Shown here one piece after another: positions 59,987 to 64,000 of a stretch of DNA of 64,000 nt. The stretch is from the NCBI RefSeq assembly GCF_040499845.1, contig NZ_CP159342.1, positions 3,534,001 through 3,598,000 on the forward strand, given 5' to 3'. The DNA is from Micromonospora sp. CCTCC AA 2012012 (GTDB lineage: Bacteria > Actinomycetota > Actinomycetes > Mycobacteriales > Micromonosporaceae). The notes below the pieces were generated by a model. It did not search any database, was not told the origin of the DNA, and was given only the letters and a program-made list of their open reading frames with translations. The translations under genes were made by a program, and so were the position numbers. How positions within the stretch are numbered: the first letter of the stretch is position 1; each line of letters starts with the position of its first letter.

Positions 59987-61936
59987 TCAGTTGGTGGCGC
60001 CGGCCTGGTCGCGCGGCACCGATTCGACGGGCTGGGCGTCCAGGCGGGAGATCCAGCCGGTGACGTCCCGGGCCACGTCCTGCGCGGTGAGGCCGAGGTC
60101 GGCGAGGATCTGCGCGCGGGTGCCGTGCGGGTGCCAGTCGGCCGGTACGCCGAGGTCGCGCAGCGGCACCTGGACGTCGGCGTCCCGCATCGCCTGGGCG
60201 AGCGCGTCACCGACGCCGCCGACCCGGACGCCGTCCTCGACGGTGACCACGAGCCGGTGGCCGGCGGCCAGCTCGACCAGCTCGGCCGGGACCGGACGGA
60301 CCCAGCGTGGGTCGACCACGGTCACCCCGTAGCCCTGCTCGGCGACCCGGGCGGCGACCTCCATGCCCAGCCCGGCGAAGGAGCCCACCGCGACCAGCAG
60401 CACGTCGGTACGCGCCGACTCGGCCAGCACGTCGACCGGCCCGACCCGGCGCACGGCCGGCAGGTCGGCGGCGACGGTGCCGGTCGGGAAGCGCAGGATG
60501 GTCGGGCCGTCGTCCACGGCGACCGCCTCGCGCAGCTCCTCGCGGAGCGTGCCGGCGTCGCGGGGCGCCGCGATCCGCAGGCCCGGCACCACGCCGAAGA
60601 CGGACATGTCCCAGATGCCGTAGTGGCTGGGCCCGTCGGGGCCGGTGATGCCGGCCCGGTCCAGCACGAAGGTCACCGGCAGCTTGTGCATCGCCACGTC
60701 CAGCAGGACCTGGTCGAAGGCCCGGTTGAGGAAGGTCGCGTAGACCGCCACCACCGGGTGCAGGCCACCGAGCGCCAGGCCGGCCGCCGAGGTGGCGGCG
60801 TGCTGCTCGGCGATGCCCACGTCGTAGACCCGCTCCGGGTACTTGCGGGCGAGGGTGGCGATGCCGGTCGGCTCGGCCATCGCGGCGGTGATGCCCACCA
60901 CGTCGGGCCGCTCGTCGGCGACCTTCACCAGCTCGTCGGCGAAGACGTGGGTCCACTTCACCGACGGGGCGGCGAGCAGCTTGCCGGTCTCGATGTCGAA
61001 CGCGCCGCCCGGGCCGTGCAGGCGGTCCGCCTCGTCCTCCTCGGCGGCGCGGTAGCCGTAGCCCTTGCGGGTGACCGCGTGCACGATCACCGGGCCGCCG
61101 AAGTTCTTCGCGGCGCGCAGCGCCGACTCGACGGCGGTGATGTCGTGGCCGTCGACCGGGCCGACGTACTTGATGCCGAGGTCCTCGAACATCGCCTGCG
61201 GGGCGACCGCGTCCTTGATGCCCTTCTTGACCGCGTGCAGCACCTCGTACATCGGCTTGCCGACGAAGGGCGTGTTGCCGAGGGCGTCCTTGACGGTGTC
61301 GAGCACCTTCTCGTAGCCGGGGTTGAGCCGCAGCGAGGAGAGGTGGTCGGCGAGGCCGCCGATGGTCGGCGAGTAGGACCGGCCGTTGTCGTTGACCACT
61401 ATCACCAGCGGGTTGCCGGCGGTGGCGATATTGTTCAGCGCCTCCCAGCACATGCCGCCGGTCAGCGCGCCGTCACCGACCACGGCGACCACGCTGCGCG
61501 ACTCGCCCCGCAGCGCGTACGCCTTGGCCAGGCCGTCGGCGTAGGACAGGGCGGTGGAGGCGTGCGAGTTCTCGATCAGGTCGTGCTCGCTCTCGGCCTG
61601 GCTCGGGTAGCCGGAGAGGCCACCGCGCTGGCGGAGCTTGTCGAAGCCGTCCTGCCGACCCGTGAGGATCTTGTGCACGTACGACTGGTGGCCGGTGTCG
61701 AACAGCAGCCGGTCCCGCGGGGAGTCGAAGACCCGGTGCATGGCGAGGGTCAGCTCCACGACGCCCAGGTTGGGGCCGACGTGCCCGCCGGTGCGGGAGA
61801 CCTTGGCGATCAGGAAGTCCCGGATCTCGGCGGCGAGGATGTCCAGCTGCTCGGCGGTCATCCGCTTGACGTCCTGCGGACCGCGGACGGTGCCCAGCAG
61901 CCGACCGTGGTTGGCCGTGCCCTCTTCAACACTCAT
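59987..61936 (-). CDS. dxs: 1-deoxy-D-xylulose-5-phosphate synthase
   Basis: A 649-residue thiamine-diphosphate enzyme that condenses pyruvate and glyceraldehyde 3-phosphate in the first step of the MEP isoprenoid pathway. The TPP-binding GDG...N motif is [16 protein letters not shown], with [17 protein letters not shown] after it. The transketolase pyrimidine domain has [18 protein letters not shown] and [20 protein letters not shown], followed by the C-terminal domain with [17 protein letters not shown]. Full family length. The ATG lies near the end of the transcript unit that contains anmK; the two are read in the same direction with a ~70-base gap. Confidence 0.98.
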   Translation of the reverse strand: MSVEEGTANHGRLLGTVRGPQDVKRMTAEQLDILAAEIRDFLIAKVSRTGGHVGPNLGVVELTLAMHRVFDSPRDRLLFDTGHQSYVHKILTGRQDGFDKLRQRGGLSGYPSQAESEHDLIENSHASTALSYADGLAKAYALRGESRSVVAVVGDGALTGGMCWEALNNIATAGNPLVIVVNDNGRSYSPTIGGLADHLSSLRLNPGYEKVLDTVKDALGNTPFVGKPMYEVLHAVKKGIKDAVAPQAMFEDLGIKYVGPVDGHDITAVESALRAAKNFGGPVIVHAVTRKGYGYRAAEEDEADRLHGPGGAFDIETGKLLAAPSVKWTHVFADELVKVADERPDVVGITAAMAEPTGIATLARKYPERVYDVGIAEQHAATSAAGLALGGLHPVVAVYATFLNRAFDQVLLDVAMHKLPVTFVLDRAGITGPDGPSHYGIWDMSVFGVVPGLRIAAPRDAGTLREELREAVAVDDGPTILRFPTGTVAADLPAVRRVGPVDVLAESARTDVLLVAVGSFAGLGMEVAARVAEQGYGVTVVDPRWVRPVPAELVELAAGHRLVVTVEDGVRVGGVGDALAQAMRDADVQVPLRDLGVPADWHPHGTRAQILADLGLTAQDVARDVTGWISRLDAQPVESVPRDQAGATN

Positions 61937-62006
61937 GACGGAAGAGTCTATCGGCCGTCCGCCGACCCGCAGCTCGGCCGTGGATCACCGTAGGCGGGGG
62001 CGGTGC

Positions 62007-63197
62007 TCAGGGCTCGATCAGCAGCCGGCGCGGCGGCGGCGTCCCGGTGGCGGCCCGGGCCGGTCCGGCCGGGGTCCACGAGCCGAGCACCGCCGCCCGC
62101 CGGGCCCCGGTCACCGACGGGATCGCCCCTGGCAGGCCGTGCCAGGAGAGCCAACCCAGCAGGGCGAAGGCGTACGCCTCCTTGGCCTGGGCCGGCACCC
62201 CCAGCTCGTCGCTGGTCCGCAGCCGCCAGCGGCCCGCCCCGAGGTCGGCCAGCCGGGCCAGGAGTGTGGGATTGCGCACTCCGCCACCTGCGGCGACCAC
62301 CTCGGTGACCCGGTGCCGGTCGCAGGCGTCGGCCACCGTGCGGGCGGTCAGCTCGACGAGCGTGGCGAGCACGTCGTCGGCGGGCACCGGCTCGCCCAGC
62401 GCGGCCAGCTTCCCGTCCAGGTAGCCGGCGTGGAACAGCTCCTTGCCGGTGGACTTGGGTGGGGCGGCGGCGTAGTAGGGCTCGGCGAGCAGCAGTTCCA
62501 GCAGCCCGGGGTGCACCCGTCCGGCCGCCGCCCGGGCGCCGTCGAGGTCGCAGGGGCGGTCGAGGAGGCGGCGGGCGGCGGCGTCGAGCAGCGCGTTGGC
62601 GGGGCCGACGTCGTACCCGAGGACGGGGGCGCCGGGTGCGACCACGGTGAGGTTCGCGATGCCGCCGAGGTTGAGCGCCGCCCGCGGCCCGGCGGGGCGC
62701 TGCTCGTCCCGGCCGCCGTCGGGCCCGGCGCCGAGCAGCAGGGCGTCGAAGGCCGGCACCAGCGGCGCGCCCTGCCCGCCGGCCGCCACGTCCGCCGAGC
62801 GCAGGTCACTGAGCACCGGTACGCCCACCCGGGCGGCCACCCGGGCCGGCGCGCCGAGCTGGAGGGTGCCGTGGACCCGGCCCGCCTCGACCCAGTGGAA
62901 GACCGTCTGCCCCGGCGACACGACCGCGTCGGCCGTGCCCCCGGCCAGCTCGACGCCGACCGCCGCCGCCTCGGCGAAGACCTCGCCGAGCCGGTTGTCG
63001 AGCCGGCAGACGGCGTCGATCGTGGTGGCGGCGGGCGGCAGCAGCGCGGCGATCTGCGCCCGCAGCCCGTCGTCGTAGTCGAGACCGCGGTGCCCGAGCG
63101 GGCGCAGCGTGAGCGTCTCCCCGTCCGCGGTGAACTCGGCGGCCACCACGTCCACCCCGTCGTACGACGTGCCCGACATCAGCCCGACGATCTTCAT
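62007..63197 (-). CDS. anmK: Anhydro-N-acetylmuramic acid kinase
   Basis: A 396-residue kinase of the peptidoglycan-recycling pathway that opens and phosphorylates 1,6-anhydro-MurNAc. It begins MKIVGLMSGTSYDGVDVVAA, the ATP-site signature of AnmK. Other landmarks are VSPGQTVFHWVEAGRVHGTL, GAPLVPAFDALLL, ALNLGGIANLTVVAP and AGGGVRNPTLLARL. About 30 extra residues follow the usual C-terminus. The start ATG precedes a ~200-base gap with an inverted-repeat element. Confidence 0.95.
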   Translation of the reverse strand: MKIVGLMSGTSYDGVDVVAAEFTADGETLTLRPLGHRGLDYDDGLRAQIAALLPPAATTIDAVCRLDNRLGEVFAEAAAVGVELAGGTADAVVSPGQTVFHWVEAGRVHGTLQLGAPARVAARVGVPVLSDLRSADVAAGGQGAPLVPAFDALLLGAGPDGGRDEQRPAGPRAALNLGGIANLTVVAPGAPVLGYDVGPANALLDAAARRLLDRPCDLDGARAAAGRVHPGLLELLLAEPYYAAAPPKSTGKELFHAGYLDGKLAALGEPVPADDVLATLVELTARTVADACDRHRVTEVVAAGGGVRNPTLLARLADLGAGRWRLRTSDELGVPAQAKEAYAFALLGWLSWHGLPGAIPSVTGARRAAVLGSWTPAGPARAATGTPPPRRLLIEP

Positions 63198-63239
63198 CCG
63201 GCCAGGCTAGCCGCCGCCCCCGCACCCGCACACCGGACG

Positions 63240-63320
63240 CTTTGCTCTGCAGCCACGACCGCAGCACCCGATGTCCGGCTGCCGGCCGCCGGGTGCTGCG
63301 TGGAGGGCTGCAGAGCAAAG
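63240..63320. repeat. Nested inverted-repeat element between anmK and the RNA methyltransferase
   Basis: Outer arms 63240-63254 and 63306-63320 are perfect 15-bp reverse complements (CTTTGCTCTGCAGCC type). Inner arms 63261-63269 and 63291-63299 form a further perfect 9-bp stem. The whole could fold into a long nested hairpin. The outer arms are less GC-rich than their surroundings. It may be an extragenic palindrome or a terminator for the upstream methyltransferase gene. Confidence 0.6.
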
Positions 63321-63405
63321 GGGCCGAAGGGCACGGTCCGATCCCGGGCCCGGCCTGGCCCTCCGCGGGCCGGATGCCCCGCGCCCGGGAACCCGGGCTC
63401 GCCGG

Positions 63406-64000
63406 TCAGGCCGGCGGCAGCAGAAGGCCGACCAGCTCGACGTGCTGGGTCATCGGGAACAGGTCGAACCCGCGCAGCCCGCCCAGCCGCCAGCCCAGCC
63501 CCGTGAAGGTGCGCACGTCCCGGGCGAAGGCGGCCGGGTCGCACGCCACGTACGCCACGGCCCGCGGCCGGGCGGCGACGACGTCCCGCACCACCGGGGC
63601 GCCCGCGCCGGAGCGCGGCGGGTCCAGCACCACCAGGTCGACCGGTCCGGTGACCCGTCGGCGGGCCAGCGCGGTCTCCACCCGGGCCGCGACCACCTCC
63701 ACCCGGGGCAGGTCGGCCAGGTTCTCCCGGGCGGCGGTGACGCCCTGCTCGGACGCCTCGACCAGGGTCACCCGGGCGTCGCCGACCCGGCCGGCGAGCG
63801 CGGCGGCGAAGAGCCCGGCCCCGCCGTACAGGTCCCAGGCCGACTCGCCCGGTCGCGGGTCGAGCAGGTCGAGGACCGCGCCGACCAGGGTGTCCGCCGC
63901 GGCCGGGTGGACCTGCCAGAAGCCAGCGGCGGGCAGCCGCCAGTCCCGGCCGGCCGCCACCTCGCGGACCGTCCGCGGCCCGCTGACCCCGGTCGGCACC
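63406..64000 (-). CDS. TrmA/RumA-family RNA (uracil-5-)methyltransferase, truncated by the window edge
   Basis: About 198 C-terminal residues of a class I SAM-dependent RNA methyltransferase are visible; the N-terminus, probably with a TRAM domain, lies outside. Motifs are GFWQVHPAAADTLVGAVLDL, SAM-binding DLYGGAGLFAAAL, LDPPRSGAG and the catalytic cysteine in VAYVACDPAAFARDV. The end is FPMTQHVELVGLLLP. These identify the COG2265 family, which makes 5-methyluridine in tRNA or rRNA. Its position upstream of anmK/dxs is common in actinobacteria. Confidence 0.93.
   Translation of the reverse strand, partial: VPTGVSGPRTVREVAAGRDWRLPAAGFWQVHPAAADTLVGAVLDLLDPRPGESAWDLYGGAGLFAAALAGRVGDARVTLVEASEQGVTAARENLADLPRVEVVAARVETALARRRVTGPVDLVVLDPPRSGAGAPVVRDVVAARPRAVAYVACDPAAFARDVRTFTGLGWRLGGLRGFDLFPMTQHVELVGLLLPPA

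Noticed and set aside
1..64000. Prophage, genomic island or biosynthetic gene cluster
   Set aside because: I found no integrase, transposase, phage structural gene, attachment site, PKS/NRPS module or clear base-composition break. Apart from small intergenic elements, the window looks like resident chromosome.

Overview
The window is about 64 kb of very GC-rich DNA with tightly packed genes, many GTG starts, 1- or 4-base stop/start overlaps and strongly G/C third codon positions. Gene content and order (hemE, hemY, hemQ of the coproporphyrin-dependent haem route; DUF3000 next to ribonuclease D; thiolase plus FadB-type protein; dxs beside a TrmA-family methyltransferase; LigC- and LigD-Pol-type repair proteins) indicate an actinomycete chromosome, most likely Micromonosporaceae (Micromonospora-like). 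The genus is inference. I see no tRNA, rRNA, CRISPR array, transposase, integrase or prophage; this looks like core and semi-core chromosome.

Layout. 1-1350 (-): truncated secreted M4 metalloprotease. 1714-8942 (+): five coupled genes, HerA-like ATPase, SbcD, SbcC, NurA-like nuclease and a spermidine-synthase-fold protein; this is a bacterial counterpart of the archaeal HerA/Mre11/Rad50/NurA DNA-end-processing operon and is the most interesting system here. 9131-11360 (+): ECF sigma factor, zinc anti-sigma factor and a lipoprotein with a candidate ECF promoter. 11692-18879: small metabolic and repair genes (AlkA-like glycosylase, DUF1990, GNATs, SRPBCC, LigC-type ligase, TAP-like hydrolase, K+ channel). 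18880-19412: non-coding, with a 156-bp inverted-repeat element and an 8-bp tandem repeat. 19413-27103 (-): ABC export or remodelling cluster of two ATPases (one with an AbrB-like tail) and two very large FtsX-type permeases.

27222-30215: L12-like membrane protein, LigD-type polymerase, MsrB, CBM48 protein, metallothionein-like protein and an ElaA-like GNAT. 30413-33625 (-): hemE-hemY-hemQ, encoding uroporphyrinogen decarboxylase, coproporphyrinogen oxidase and the HemQ decarboxylase. 33740-39: DUF3000, a coiled-coil membrane protein, an HtrA-like protease and RNase D. 38539-41795 (+): beta-oxidation pair. 41991-49057: Pro-rich membrane protein, VOC protein, AEC transporter, a large secreted propeller/malectin protein and a two-component system. 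49222-52968: C39-like protease and two coupled PQQ-propeller paralogues. 53061-58576: three paralogous GT-C-like multi-pass membrane proteins, then a lipoprotein. 59987-64000 (-): dxs, anmK and a truncated RNA methyltransferase.

Several intergenic gaps hold hairpins. Some are ordinary terminators between convergent genes; four (19036-19191, 30314-30354, 38378-38438, 63240-63320) look different, with arms less GC-rich than their surroundings, and may be extragenic repeat elements. All family calls come from reading translated motifs, not from database searches.
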